A DNA stretch of 64,000 nucleotides from Prostheceraeus crozeri (GCA_907163375.1 CAJQUW010011017.1:682001-746000), one strand, 5' to 3'. Positions 45,570-58,245 are shown, counted from the stretch's first letter. A program made the numbers and translations. The notes: generated by a model from the sequence alone, not told the origin.

Positions 45570-47033
45570 GAAAATAACTTTTCATTTTGTGTGGGAGTGA
45601 AAAGATATCTCTTCTATATAAACTGCCGGGAGTAAAAATCAACTTTTCAGTTCCACGGGATTACAAAGCTAACTATTCCTCCCGCAGTTAACTTTTCTTG
45701 TGTCAGCTCCTATGCAAAAAAATCATAGAAGTCTATGAACAAATTATGATTAGCCCATAGAAGTAGATAATAGTACACTAGAATGGAAGTTTGATATTTT
45801 GCCTATGTACAATGATGGCACATGAAAAATCTATGGTTTGTAGATCAGATTCGATCTAAAACATTGTATCATAGTCAAACTATTTGCCAAGTTGGTTGTG
45901 GAAGTTGTTGACAGAAAATTGCAGGATTTTCATGAAGAGAATTTTAAGTGAGATGGCAGCATTGTTTTGTGTGAAGCCTACTATTCCATGGTTTAATACA
46001 CTGTATCTATTTGTACCAGTCATTGACAACTATTTTCCAATTTTTCAACACTGGAATACGAATTGAAATTTGGTTCACAGAGTCATTATCGAAAGTAGTC
46101 GGTGTACTGGTTGTAAAAACATCTCAAGAATTCAAAGATAAAAATTCTAATTATTGGATAATTTCTCCTCCTACCGTTCAAGAAACCTAGCGCTCTACTG
46201 GAATAAACACATCGAAAGCTTCTCTAGCGACAATCATTTATCAGATACATGAAATGTCGTTGGAACTTTTCAGTTAATCACTAAATGACATGTCTGATAT
46301 AGTGTGATGATATTTTGGAGGCTCATATTCGAAAGTATGCAAAGGTATTGAAAATTGTTCAAATATAATGAACAGGGTAATCCTTCAAAGTAAAATGAAT
46401 ACTGTAAGATTTCTTGGCCTCTGACTTCAAGCTGTAGCAATGCATGCTCTGTAAATCGACATTACAAGTTGCATACGTGTCTGATTATACTCTTGATTGA
46501 TTATAGGAGCGATATTTCAAAATGATGAATGTACAGTACGTTTTAAAGGATTTCCTTCTTTGTCATCCTGTCGCTGCAGTATTTTGTAAATTCACTATTG
46601 CTTTCGTGTACATGATCTTCGGACAAGGGGCAACAATCCAGATCACAAATTGACTTGATAATTTAAAATGCCAACCAGAAAACAAGAAAGCCATTTCGCA
46701 AAATTTGCTTTTTGCACCAACTAAGTTCCCCCGGAGTGTGCCATAATTTTCATGCAATTTCCATTCTAGGACTTTCTATGGCATTGTTCATTTCTATGGA
46801 TTAGCCAGAAACTACCAAGATATCGATATATTCCCTGGAATAGCTCATTCGTAGATTTCGTGATGTAACCACCAATTTCATAATGAACAATAGATATCCA
46901 TAAATCACAAAATGAAAAGCTGCATTCTTTCGAGAGGAAATAAACGTTTCCTCCTTTAGCTATCTGTCCGCCCCTGGCTGCAACATAGCTGTGGGAGGAA
47001 AAGTTGATATTTCCTATCTCAAGAAAACAGCTA
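45570..47033 (-). mobile_element. Repeat F4, second copy, split by a hAT-like element
   Basis: The minus-oriented tail of F4 (45570-45755, with TGGGAGTGAAAAGATATCTC and CTCCCGCAGTTAACTTTTCT) and its head (46799-47033, with TTCTTTCGAGAGGAAATAAA) are separated by 1,043 bp. Joined, they match 26790-27190 in order. The outer TTAA-bearing ends seen at 26738-27272 are missing or eroded here. Confidence 0.85.
45756..46798. mobile_element. hAT-like element, 1,043 bp, longer relative of MITE-H
   Basis: It begins CATAGAAGT and ends ATTTCTATG. Inner inverted blocks CTAGAATGGAAGTT and AATTTCCATTCTAG lie near the ends, and the right end shares CTAAGTTCCCCCGGA with MITE-H. The target-site duplication GATTAGCC is perfect at 45748-45755 and 46799-46806. 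A 60-codon frame at 45884-46066 is preceded, in another frame, by LVVEVVDRKLQDFHEENF. I cannot assign it to a transposase. It may be decayed hAT coding sequence or unrelated filler. The element is non-autonomous as it stands and is a plausible intermediate between MITE-H and its autonomous source. Confidence 0.9.
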
Positions 47034-47037
47034 GCGC

Positions 47038-47110
47038 GTCTTGATGGATCTGAACCACCGACGTCTGGCATTCTAGGCCAACGTTCTACCAACTGAGTTA
47101 TCGACGGTCG
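47038..47110 (-). repeat. tRNA-like SINE head or tRNA pseudogene
   Basis: On the minus strand CGATAACTCAGTTGGTAGAA (A box), GGCCTAGAATGCCAGAC (anticodon-arm-like) and GGTGGTTCAGATCC (B box) follow in tRNA order. The T-arm and acceptor pair poorly. It abuts the head of F4 copy 2. Confidence 0.55.
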
Positions 47111-47968
47111 ACAGTGCGACGTAAGTCCTCAGTTGAAGAATCTACGGAATCCAATCAGATGGCTTCGTCCCCCAAGACATAGCACTAATAGCCAGACCAA
47201 ACTATTAATACCAAGATATCAGTAATTCAAAGCCAGCATTCAAATTTATGTAACTGCTACGAATCAGTGCACACTCACACACCTTAATAGAGATATTTAG
47301 CATTGTTTGATCGACTGTATGGCGACACACATGCACTCGGGCATTCTACATTCATTCTACTGTTAACTGCTTCTGGCTTTACTCGAGAATGATTGCAATT
47401 TTTACGAGCATTCTTTCTGATTTATTTTTAGGTAAAACAAAAGTTCAATATTGTTACATTGTGACATTGTCAACACAAACTGTACAGAGTGTACCTTGTT
47501 TTGCGAATTGAGGAGTTTGAAGGAGTGAAGAATTGTTGACGAACTGCCTTTCCTAAGATATCCTCTTAACTTTACTTCACAGTTTAACATTTGAATCACG
47601 TGAGTAGTGTTTCAAAAGCTCTTGGATCAAGTTACAGCGCAGCAATGAGTCAAAGAAATAACCATTTTCTCTATTCATAGGTAATAAAGAATTTCTTCTG
47701 CCCACATGTAGGCCCTAGCCATGTTCGTAACGCTGGTTGCCCTTTATCGATCATACGAGTATACTCGCAATCAGGATCGAAGGAAAGGTCGTAATTAATG
47801 GCCCAGTTGAGCAATTAAAGAACATCGACAGAAATTCGTGGCTTCCTCTCTCAATGATGACTAGAGATATCTTTCATCCTGTCCCTGACGCAACCACGAA
47901 AAATAACAGCTAGTTGAGGATTTCATCGTGATGCACTTGCTATTCAAATTCAAAACAAACTAGGAGCA
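47111..47968. other. Unassigned stretch
   Basis: No gene or repeat recognised. Confidence 0.4.
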
Positions 47969-48164
47969 TTTGAATATCTAAAGAGAATGACAACTATTAC
48001 GTCAATACAAGACACCAACATCCTTGATTCCCCGACCGCACTCGCCCGACCTAGGAATCGAACCGAAGTCCGCGGTGGAGACGAGCTAGCACCTTCTTCA
48101 CTTGGCCACACTGACGGTTCAAAACAAAAAGAATGCGAGTAAAGGCAGAAGTCATCTCCAAGTG
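47969..48164 (-). mobile_element. SINE-B copy with extended flank
   Basis: The B box GGAATCGAACCGAAGTCC (plus-strand view) and the 3' body TTGAATATCTAAAGAGAATG match the copies at 20893 and 53721. Beyond the tRNA head, AGAATGCGAGTAAAGGCAGA matches the flank of the 20893 copy. A further shared block, TCATTCGACTACATCACA, appears at 48244-48261. Confidence 0.82.
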
Positions 48165-48289
48165 TTATCGGCAGCTTATTGTCCTACTATTATTGACAAA
48201 ATACTACCGTCATTCATGTTGTAGCGAGCAGGATATCAGCATGTCATTCGACTACATCACACAGTAGATTGACAACAAAGGTCGCAGGA

Positions 48290-50125
48290 CATTGAATACT
48301 CAAAATACTCAAGATAGAACTTCGATAAATCCCCGAGGGAAGCCCAGAAACAATGCTAATCACGTTTCTTAAATATAGCAAACAATCTATGTTTGTGCGT
48401 AGAACAATGCAAATTTTGAGGATACAGCGTGTATCCATTTCAAAGATCAAATATTTTTGCTTCCTCTCCATTTGACGACATATTCAGTAACAATCAACTG
48501 TTAGTTCGGTTTGAGTATCAATATTCTAACGATATGCCTGTCATCCGGGAAACATGAAGTACTCAGATAAAATTGTGTGGGAGAGAACGTCTTAGGGATG
48601 GATTTTCCTAGTATTTGTATGCCCAGAGAGGATTGTTGGTTAACGAGAAAAATTGAACGAGTAATACGAAACATCTTCATGAACCGAGATATGTTGTACA
48701 AGAAATATGAGTTAAGTTGTACTCTTGTTCATCTCGTCTTAAATAACTAAGGTTATCTATCCATCGAAAAATTATGTTCACCTAGGAATGAAACTATCTG
48801 ACAACTTGGCTTCTACACATAGTTTGAGAGGTGATTATGAGATGATTAAGGAAAAATTAATATTTAAGGAAAATACATCCTTTGCGGATTGATTTTTGTG
48901 ATTCCTCCAAGATACAGTGATATCTCTCTGAGTGGGCAATATATGGTTCGAAAATAAAAATATTCAAAATTTATTTGCAGTAAATTAATTATTATGCGGA
49001 GCTAGGATTATAAGATATGTATGTTGTCTTGATTTAGTAGTTTCAAATGAAAGTGTGGGAGTCAATTATGCAAATCAATGAATTCCATTGAGTGTCTTTT
49101 GAAGATGCGTAGAAGAACATCGTCGATATTTATCTTGATACGTAGAAAATACTGCATCTACTAGTACTACGGCGATTAATTAACTTTGACGTGTTATAGG
49201 CAGTTTTGAAAAACATCGGAAGATAACTTATAAATACACAGGTCCATCTGTACTGAGTGTCTGTCCAAAGTACATTCGTTGATCATTACAGGGTGTGTGT
49301 GTTTCATTAGACCTTTATGACCTCACAGAGACTAACGGAAAAAGCAGCGCACTCTCTAGATGTTATCCATGCATGCAATTGTTGATTGCCTGATCCTGAC
49401 CATCATCCATGATTCTGAGGGGGTCTCCGAAAGTCTTTCATCTAAGATCCACACCTGAATTAAATATTCATTCAAGGTATAACGAACATTGAAAGCCATA
49501 TTGGATAGTTCTCTGAAAATTTTGAATTATTTTTGTTATTAAACCTAAATGCGTCCATTAGGAAGAAGGGTAAAATTATTGCAGTTAATTCAGCGCAATA
49601 AATTTCAATCAAATTCAAAACAAATGATTAAATGCAAAATTTATTTGAAAGTAAACCGTGGATTATAATTTTTTGAAGCATGCAGCCGTCGACGTAAACG
49701 CCGGTCTTATATAATCATGCTGCATGCATTCCAGTTTATACCAGTCCTTTCATGAAAAATGTGATAACGTTACACACAGAAACAAACAGAAACAAGAGTA
49801 ATAAATCAGTAAATATGTCAAAGCAATTCTCTTGCCAGTTTTTTCTAAAATGGGATAATGTACTCAACGGAATTTATGACATTTCCTCATAGTATTGTCC
49901 CTTTCTCTCAAAGCTAAAAGGGCGATATACACTCAACAAAATTTGGTCGACTGACGTTTTTAACTTAAACTAAATGGAATTTAAGAGCAAAATCTTTTCA
50001 TTGTGAGTGTTTTCTCTTCTCATCGAATGAGAATTCTTATTACGCAATACGTGCATCCACACTTTTGTCAGGATATGAATCTGTATGTTTCTAAGGTCGG
50101 AACGAGCGCTTAAGATCAGATCACA
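48290..50125. other. Unassigned AT-rich stretch
   Basis: A small palindromic pair GCATGCAGC and GCTGCATGC lies at about 49678-49730. Otherwise nothing recognised. Confidence 0.4.
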
Positions 50126-50129
50126 TAAG

Positions 50130-50520
50130 ACCCTGATTTTGCCAATCGCCATCTATTGCATCTGAAACATGGACGCTGAAAGCTGAGGATGTGAGACGTC
50201 TACTAGAAGTCTTCAAAATGAGATGCCTGCGGTCTATCCTAGGAGTCAGCATGCGTGCTAGAATGAGAAATGTGGAAATAAGAAAATAAATGTCTCTCTG
50301 TGAACACCTCCATTTCGTCGGAAATTCAGAAGAAAAGGCTGCGCTGGTTTGGACATGTAGTGAGAACACCAACTGAAAACTACGTGCACCCCAGAAACGT
50401 TGGACTGACAAAATCAAGTTGGACACAAGTCTACCTTTATTTACGGCAGAGCGTCTAGCAAAAGACTGAGAAGGTTGGCACAAAGAGTGCAGGTAGGTGG
50501 GAGCAAAGGGCGATCTTCAC
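50130..50520 (+). mobile_element. LINE C-terminal tail
   Basis: The plus strand gives SETWTLKAEDVRRLLEVFKM, RCLRSILGVS, then QKKRLRWFGHVVRTPTENYV, and in another frame KRWTDKIKLDTSLPLFTAER followed by LAKD and W-x-K. This is the SETW, M-x-RR-x-LGV, RLRWFGHV, RW-x-D order of invertebrate LINEs. Frame changes and a stop occur. The 3' end shows AAGTAAATCAAGTC-like short repeats. Confidence 0.85.
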
Positions 50521-50790
50521 CTATGCCCATAAGTCAAGTAAATCAAGTCTTTAAGGCATCTATCTCTTCATTAGAACATTATTATTCAATTGATGAATTC
50601 GTTAATTTTGTAGAATTTACGTATTACGCTATATGAGTAGAACTAAAATTGAATACAATCGGAAAAACAAGACGATAACCATGAGATGGAATATCACAGA
50701 GACTTCTTTCCACAGGTTCTTGGGTAAGACAGAAGCATTTCAGTTACGGAACTGTCTTGCGACCTTGACAATTTATTTTTGGTTAATTGA

Positions 50791-51243
50791 CGGTGGCGTA
50801 GCGTGAGTTTCTTGCGCCCGGATGCGAGATACTCATTTGGCGCCCTCAGGCTCCGTGTTAACCATCTTTGAATCCTCAAATAAGGAGAATTAATCCGATT
50901 GACACCGCTCTTAATGCCCACAGTCAAATTGGACAATTAAAAGTAGAATTATTAAACATTTAAAACAGCTCATGAATGCAGTCTATTTGTAAGCTTATGC
51001 TGCATTTACAGAATTGATGGATAATTTTAAACATAATGAATCTTTGAGTGGGGCATTCCACGATCACTCAGTCAGATCAGACTAAATTATAAGAAGTCTT
51101 CGTCAAATTATGAATATATGATGAAGTTGTCTTGTCAATGTGGCGCCCCCACAAAAGTCAAGTACAATATTTCTGATTTTGCGCCCCTCTTTACCTGCGC
51201 CCGGATCCATGCATCCATGCACATCCCCCTATCTACGCCTCTG
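50791..51243. mobile_element. hAT-type MITE with GGCGTAG ends
   Basis: A 453-bp element with ends CGGTGGCGTAG and CTACGCCTCTG (inverse CAGAGGCGTAG, a typical hAT terminus). Inner GCGCCCGGAT and GCGCCC motifs occur near both ends in inverted arrangement. Target-site duplications are TTAATTGA (50783-50790) and TTAATTAA (51244-51251), one mismatch. It is not related in sequence to MITE-H. The 69-codon frame at 51118-51327 overlaps its right end and is not a gene. Confidence 0.87.
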
Positions 51244-51259
51244 TTAATTAACAAGATTT

Positions 51260-51926
51260 ATAGATTACATGAAAAATCTTCTGTGAATACAATTTTGTCC
51301 CTTAAATGTTTGATAGCATTTATCTAAACATCTTTTCGATGATGTACCTTCCACTTCGATGAGAACGCACAGCTGAATTTGAAGATATCATTCACTGTTT
51401 TGTTAACGAATTATCACTTAAGTATCAACCATCGACTTACATTCATAACCCACTTCTGTAGATGAAATAGAAAAGATGATAGATACATTGCTCCTTGACT
51501 TTGCATTTGACCTCAAATGGATTAAGTATCTCAATTCTTCAGATGTCTGGCATTGGAGTATCATATTACCATTACTATTGTCTTGCTATCTTGTGCTGTT
51601 ATCATGGGAACAAAAGATCCTCTGGCTGATCATCTGACTGACTTTTTCTTTGAACATTTTTATCATTTCATTACTGTCATATTGCCAAGACGTTATTAAG
51701 AATTCTATTTTATCTTTATCAAAAGCCAATGCTTCAAATTGTAGTGAAACCACTAAAACCACACTAAAAATTAATGCTGTCTTTGTTTATCAGAAAACTG
51801 ATGATCAACTTTACTGACATCAGATAATGCAAGTGTGGCAAGTTGTGACGGCCGCGTGATAATATGAAATAAAGACCTAACTGTCGAGATGAAATGTATA
51901 CGCTACAGACTATTATGCACAACATA
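51260..51926. other. Unassigned stretch
   Basis: T-rich sequence near 51560-51730. No gene recognised. Confidence 0.4.
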
Positions 51927-52005
51927 TCGCTACTTCCGTAACACAGAGACAAGAGGGTTGGACTTGCGATCTGATGGCCATGTGTTCGATTCTCCACATC
52001 CATCT
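51927..52005 (+). repeat. Diverged tRNA-like SINE head
   Basis: TTGGACTTGCGATCTGATGG and GTGTTCGATTCTCC resemble the anticodon-to-B-box part of the SINE-A head. The A box is eroded. Probably an old SINE-A-related copy without a body. Confidence 0.45.
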
Positions 52006-52344
52006 TATTGAATATCAATAAGATCAGGATTCCGACTGAAATATCTAGTCCATCGATGTATAAAGCATGATTTCTACATATAGAGAGATCGTATAACTTG
52101 AAAGCATCATGCTGATCACACTTTTAAGGAGATAGCGCTTTTCACTTAATCGTAAAATGTAAATAGAAATAAATTAACTGAAGAAAGCTGATATTCTGCG
52201 TCAAAGGGAAAAGTCCATGAAATTACTGACGGCATCTTTATTGTACGACACGTTATCCTGTCAGTTATTCCAGAGGCAAGCTTCATGAGAATCTCCATGC
52301 TTCGTCTGAGAATGAGCTTATACTTCATGTACACCAAAAAATGC

Positions 52345-52870
52345 AGATTTATAATAATAATAACAATAGTAAAAAGCTTTATTCCAGTAATGACAGACGC
52401 ATGACGGATTACAATTCAAAAGGTGACAAGTAAATAGGTCTACTATAAGAAGTCAAAGGTTTGAAATATACGGCTGGTAAAGGAAGGCTTGGAATATCAA
52501 AAAGCAAAGTCAGCATGGAGCAGTCGGTTGATAAAATTCCGCCCAGTGTTATTGATATGCACTGTTCTTTGTAAATTGTGTGGCCTTCTTCACAGATTTC
52601 GTACATTGTTAGTCTTGGGAGGCAGAAACTTGTGAAGTGAATGAGCAGCATTGGTGATGATCTTCCTGAACAGACGGTTCTATGTCTTTCTAACTGTACT
52701 TAGTAAGTCAGTTTCCTTGCAGTACTTGAAACGAATGCTTCTCTTGATGTAACTATTTAGACGTCATTTATCGTTCTCGCTTGCGAAGCCCCACCAGCTA
52801 GGTATCGCGTACAGGAGACGACTGAGAATAAGAGCGTTATAGACTTGGTGGACAGAATGTGCTTTGGTCT
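52345..52870 (-). mobile_element. CR1/Jockey-like LINE 3' end with TAA-type tail
   Basis: The minus strand reads VHQVYNALILSRLLYAIPSW, WGFASENDK, one stop, RLNSYIKRSIRFKYC, then HSLHKFLPPKTNNVRNL. These are the last blocks of CR1/Jockey-type proteins (S-R-x-x-YA-x-P-x-W, RA-RF, H-x-LH-x-LLP-x-K). The element ends in an ATTATTATTAT-type tail at about 52350-52365, marking the true 3' end. 5' truncated near 52870. Several stops are present. Confidence 0.87.
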
Positions 52871-53720
52871 CTTTAGATAAGTTAATGTTGAGAATGTGAG
52901 AATACTCGCAGAACACCAGTATAAGTAAGGAAAATACGAAACTGCAAATATGATGTTTTTTTGTCCTGATATATCCAAACATGTGTATTTTTGCACAATC
53001 TGCAGTCTGAAAGTGTGGGAATGAGTGAGTAGGAGGGAGAGAGAAAGAGAGAGAAAAAGGTGGGAGGATTAGAGCATCTCTTTTGACTAAATCAGAGACG
53101 ATACTTGCCATTAATCCTCTTGATTACACCAAGTCATAACGTGATTAAATCACGGCAAAAAATCAGAGGTCTAACCAATGTTCTTTGAAGAATTCTTTTA
53201 TAAAAAATTGGTTATTAGATAGACGACAGTGATGAAGATCTTTAGCTCATGCAGCTCTTACCTTTTGTGTGTGTAAAAATGTTGGACCTAGACAGTTTTC
53301 TCCTGCAGGCAATATTCTCGTATCTAACAGAATATCACAACGAAGGGTGACGAATATGAAGCGTAATATTAATGATACAGAGACTTCCACCATCTAATTT
53401 AGTTCTGTGCATCAAAAAAATTTGATTATCTCTCCATGCTTGATACATTTCCTGTGATTCACACTCGCAAAGGTTACGCTCACAGACTAAATTTTTCTCT
53501 CAAAGAAATAGTGAATTTTGAGTCGAAGAGAAAAATATAGAGAAGCGAGAGAATTATTTACAGCATCATTCCCGCAAGTAAAGAAGTTCATCAGTTCCAC
53601 GAGCTTTTAATAATATTCAGCGAAACATAACAATCAAGAAGCATTAACAGACATTTTGTAAAACCCATCTGAAATTCATGAGATGAGTAATACAACGAAA
53701 TCACTATACTAAGGTTTAGA
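52871..53720. other. Unassigned stretch
   Basis: A GA-rich strip lies at 53030-53060. No gene recognised. Confidence 0.4.
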
Positions 53721-53871
53721 GGAATATCTAAAAAGACTATTTAAGTCAATAAAAGACACCAACACCCTTGATTCCCCGACCGCACTCGCCCGACCCAGGA
53801 ATCGAACCGAAGTCCTCGGTGGAGACGAGGTCGCACCTTCTTCACTAGGCCACGTTGACGGTTTAAAAGGA
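53721..53871 (-). mobile_element. SINE-B copy with perfect 13-bp TSD
   Basis: The target-site duplication ACTAAGGTTTAGA at 53708-53720 and 53872-53884 is perfect, which defines SINE-B as about 151 bp. On the minus strand the tRNA-like head has GGCCTAGTGAAGAAGG and the B box TTCGGTTCGATTCC. The body GGGTGTTGGTGTCTTTTATT follows, ending AGATATTCC. It lacks the extra flank found at 20893 and 47969. Confidence 0.92.
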
Positions 53872-54003
53872 ACTAAGGTTTAGATGGTGCAAGATCTGTG
53901 ATCAGCTGTGTCAATGTTCTTTTAACCACTAAAAAGTTTTTCAAGAATCTGAGCCACTTTGTCGACGTGATGATTTACTTAATTTACACTTGATTTCGGG
54001 CGT

Positions 54004-54078
54004 GGGACCGTTGTTCAGTGGACTAACTTGCTGAACTAACGAATTATGAATGTTAGGTGTTCAAATCTAACAGCAACC
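54004..54078 (+). repeat. tRNA-like SINE head
   Basis: CCGTTGTTCAGTGGACTAAC (A box) and TTAGGTGTTCAAATCTAAC (T-arm with B box, TTAG/CTAA paired). The T-arm is intact but the D-arm is poor. Single copy in this window. Confidence 0.5.
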
Positions 54079-54079
54079 A

Positions 54080-57000
54080 ACCAAAATTTGGAAGGATGGA
54101 CTTTGAGTTTTATCTTTCCTTTGAATCGTTTCCTTTGACTTGCTCTATGCAGAACGCACTGGTCTTTCAATCCTTTCTTAGAATCATTCTTCGAGAGAAG
54201 GTTACCCGCTTGCGTAAACTATGATAATAATTCAATCAGCTACTCCAAGTACCTTGAAGAAAGTTTAGGAAAGCTTAGTGATCATTCTTTAGCTGCATGG
54301 TCCTGTACACCATTTCATTTGTGAATGTGCATTATACAATGATATCAGGTTGCACTCCACACCATTCTTTGTAGATATCTCGTGGCAAGATTTCTATGTA
54401 ATGCTAGAAACTTTGGAAATAGGTAAAATTGTGACATTAACCAAATACATAAACAGTGCAAATGGCATCTGAACAGATAAATTGCGTCAGCGACCAATGA
54501 CATTGTGATAAGTATTCAGATGTATTTATTAAAGGTTCTGATAGCGCAACATATCGTTCAATGCGAATTAGTGAGACGAACAGCAAACCGAGGTCCGGAA
54601 CGTATCTAACAACTTCACGTTTCTCATTAATAGATCCTATTACAGGTAAGACGATGCGAATTGCTGAACTTTTTAATGATCACAGTATGATGTTATTGTC
54701 TCATGCATGTATATCACCTATCGTTCTGGACCTCTGAATAAGTAGGACTTAATAATTAAGCAGACGAATGCTGATCTGCTTTGATATGCCGTTTTTATCA
54801 AACCTCAACATTTTTCATTGCAAAAGTATGATGGTGCATGACTTTTACACATGAAATCATGACTTGCTTAAACATATTAAATATGAATGAAAATGTCCTC
54901 TTCTTCCAGACAGTGTCATCTCGTATTTCAGTGTCATTACTTAATCTAACCTCCACTTTATTGTCATTCTCTAAATATCTCAAGTCGCCTTGTCATCAGT
55001 CATCTCAGTCATTCTCTTTTGTATACATGTACGTGTTTTTCAATTGAAAAAATATGCGCTTCTGATATCCTGATACATCATCATAATTGTGTTATTGAAC
55101 TGACAATGGAATATTCGGGATTGTCTAGATGTCATTGTGGTGATATTTGAACTGCACAATACTAGTATCGCAAATTCAGTGATGTATTTCTACAGAGCAG
55201 TACGTAGCGGAATAGAGAATGTATGACAATATCAACATAATGAAAACTAATCGTCGTAAAAGTTCATAAAAACTGAGCTAATGTATGAAGCTAAAACGTA
55301 TAAGTTTATGATACCAAGAATAGAGCAGGTCCATTACCGACTTTTGGCATTATGAACTCAACTGAAACAAATGATGCGCACCAATTACTAGGAGGTTGTA
55401 TCAATTTCCTTAGGAAAATATTTACATCTACACTCGAAATTCGAAGATAACACATTCACATCTTTCGTTTGTCAAGAAGCAGGTAAATCGATGCTAAAGC
55501 ACTAACACTGCACGGAAATTCACCTCATTATCTTGCAAATTACTTCTATCTCCTTTCTTGTACATGAAGTAAATTTGAGTACTTAAAATCTTGAAATCTA
55601 GAGCAAAATGTTTTGTCTGTTCATTAGCAATCGTTATCAATACAAGCACCTGTCAATCATGCAACTTTTTCAGGCGATTTGTAACGAATATGCTACTTAA
55701 TGATGTATTTATATAATTATCCCGTCATGTTCTTTGACCAACACTTGATAACAATTTTGACAACATATCAGTGATGAAATATAAGGAGATAAGAAGTAAT
55801 GTTCTTATTACGAAGGAAAACTGATCTGCAATCATAATAATTATCTTAATAATTTACATGATTATTGTAATAATATCTCATAAGCAGAGTTCCACAACCA
55901 CAAGACGTAGAGTACGCCGATGGAATAAATCTAAACATCACTGTTTAAATGAAACTTTGGTTTGTAAAGGAATATAACATCTTCGTTATAAACTTTCTTT
56001 TTGAGTTGAGGGCAAGTCAGGAGCTAAGAATTAATATCTTAACGCTGCAAAATGGCATCTCCTAAAAGAAGTAACGCTAAGAGAATTCCCACAGTCAATA
56101 TATTGCTACCGAAGTACACGAAAATAAAATTGCACAAGGAAGATGTGTGTCTTTCTAAAAGAGATGTAAAAGCACATAATTATCAGAGGAATAAAATGTG
56201 AAATTCAATTCGGTCAACACATGACATAGATTCCTGCATGTATAATTCTAAAGCCTTGTCTACTGAAGGCATTACAGGAAGTCCGACGTCAGTTGCCTGC
56301 AATTCACAGCATTTGTGGCATTACTTAGGACATTAACTGGTCAATTGGATTTGAAACAAGATGTGACTTGTAATTTGCCAAATGACAGTTGAAAAGCAAT
56401 GGACAAGTGAAAAATTCCATGTACCGAGTTTATTCCCTTCTGCATGCAGATACCGATACATAAAACGAGAGATAGAGGAAAGTCAAAAGAGTTCGTTTTA
56501 ATGTGATTGTTTTATCTACGTTCAGGGATCGATCATATCCTTATTCTTGAAGCAAAAAGGGCAACATTTACAGAGAGTCGTGAATGCTCATTCCCTAATA
56601 TGGGCATAAATAATGGGTAAATACAGAAACACATGATGCACGAAGAATATTGAGATGCGAAAACGACTTCTTCAACAACACTTGAGCTTTGGACCAGTTC
56701 ACATTTTAGGCTAGTAATTAAATTCATCACCACAATTTAGAAAATCAACTTTTTATTAGAATTACGCGCGCCAGTATTTATCTATCATCGAGAAATTTGA
56801 CTCGAAATTAGATATTATCTTCCAGGATTTCCCATTTGGGTAATATCCTAAGTTTTGCCCCTCAGTTTCTGTTATATTTGTCTTTTTTTCATTTGTTCAA
56901 TTTTTTCGTTCAGCCACCAAAATTGATCGGGTGAATTCAGGTCAGGTAGGGTTGAAAACGTTTCCGAAGATTTTGTTTTCGGATCGATACAATGATTTTC

Positions 57001-58245
57001 AGCTAGATTCACAATTAATGAGGGCTGGGTCGACTTTGGATCACGGTAGGTATTCTAAATGCCCTCAACCCATCCCGACCCTCATCTTCAGAGGTCCTGA
57101 TCTCTTCTAGACTTACTTCCACAGCATGATGCACTCTCTAACGCTACTACGGCTACTCTAGGGACCCTTTTCTTATCAGACGGAATCGAAGAGAGACACA
57201 TCTAAATCCAATTTCAAGCAAACTGGAGCTTTTGGCTATAATGAGATTTTCTGTGTGTTCTCAGATTAAGTGAGAAGTATTTTTGGCATGGAATGTCTTC
57301 AGAGCATGAACTCATATGTTCATGTATCTTTTGCCTACGATGCTAAACACATCCAGATCTAGCATGCCTCCTAATATCGGCAAACGGAACATTGTAGCCA
57401 CATTTAATTATATTCTAGCATGCACAACACCGATCAGAAAACACATGATAGGAAATGACCTGAAGACCTTCCATGAAAAGAAAAATTATGACTCTAGACT
57501 TAGTGCGTTTCACTTGATCAGAGAAAATACAGAAAATTTCATTTTCACCGAAAACTTCAATCTGCTCCTCACTGGTTTACATGTGGTTCTATTTGAGCCT
57601 AACTGAGAAGAAAGGGAATCCAGTAGAACTCGGTGCACTTGCAGAGTGGCAGGAGTCTAAGGGTGCACAACATTATGTGAAAGTCTCAGTTACCGCCTCG
57701 TTCCCTGCAGAAACTCGTGCTTACAAGCAATCCCTTAAATACATCGCAAAATGCTTTTTTGTCTTCTACATAATTATGATTACACAAAATGAAACATTTT
57801 CCTCATGTTGAACAGATACGAGATGAATACTACCTGCAGAATTTATCCTAAAACATGCATTTGTACCACAATTGCTAACTTACGTCAACAACTAATATAT
57901 ATGTATCCTGGTGAGAAAGTACTCATAGTCGGAAGCTTTAATCGAAGTATCTATCAGGTAGTATTATCAGGTTTCATTGTCATCGTGATCAAATGCACCT
58001 TATTAATTGTGATAATGTAGCAAATGAGAGACTACAGCTCAAGTTCATTTAATTAGTTGCGAAACAATATTCACATTTCACCGACATAATCGTTCTCTCA
58101 TTGTGAAAAAACATGACAAAAGAATCACTTATAAAGAGAGAAGTTATTCAAAATACGCAAAGCTCTACCTGCCTGCGTTCATTAATTCCACATGCCCTCG
58201 ATAATTTCGGACGCATGGAGTGCAAGACGCTAGCCACAAACATTT
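54080..58245. other. Long unassigned AT-rich stretch
   Basis: About 4.2 kb without any recognised mobile element or gene. Two overlapping plus-strand frames at 57316-57606 (96 codons) and 57581-57811 (76 codons) have no known motif. If host exons exist in this window they could lie here, but the sequence alone does not show it. Confidence 0.4.

Noticed and set aside
47038-47110. Functional tRNA gene on the minus strand
   Set aside because: The acceptor ends do not pair and the T-arm is broken. A tRNA-derived relic is more likely.
57316-57811. Two overlapping frames as a split host gene
   Set aside because: No known motif, and overlapping ends in different frames without splice signals.
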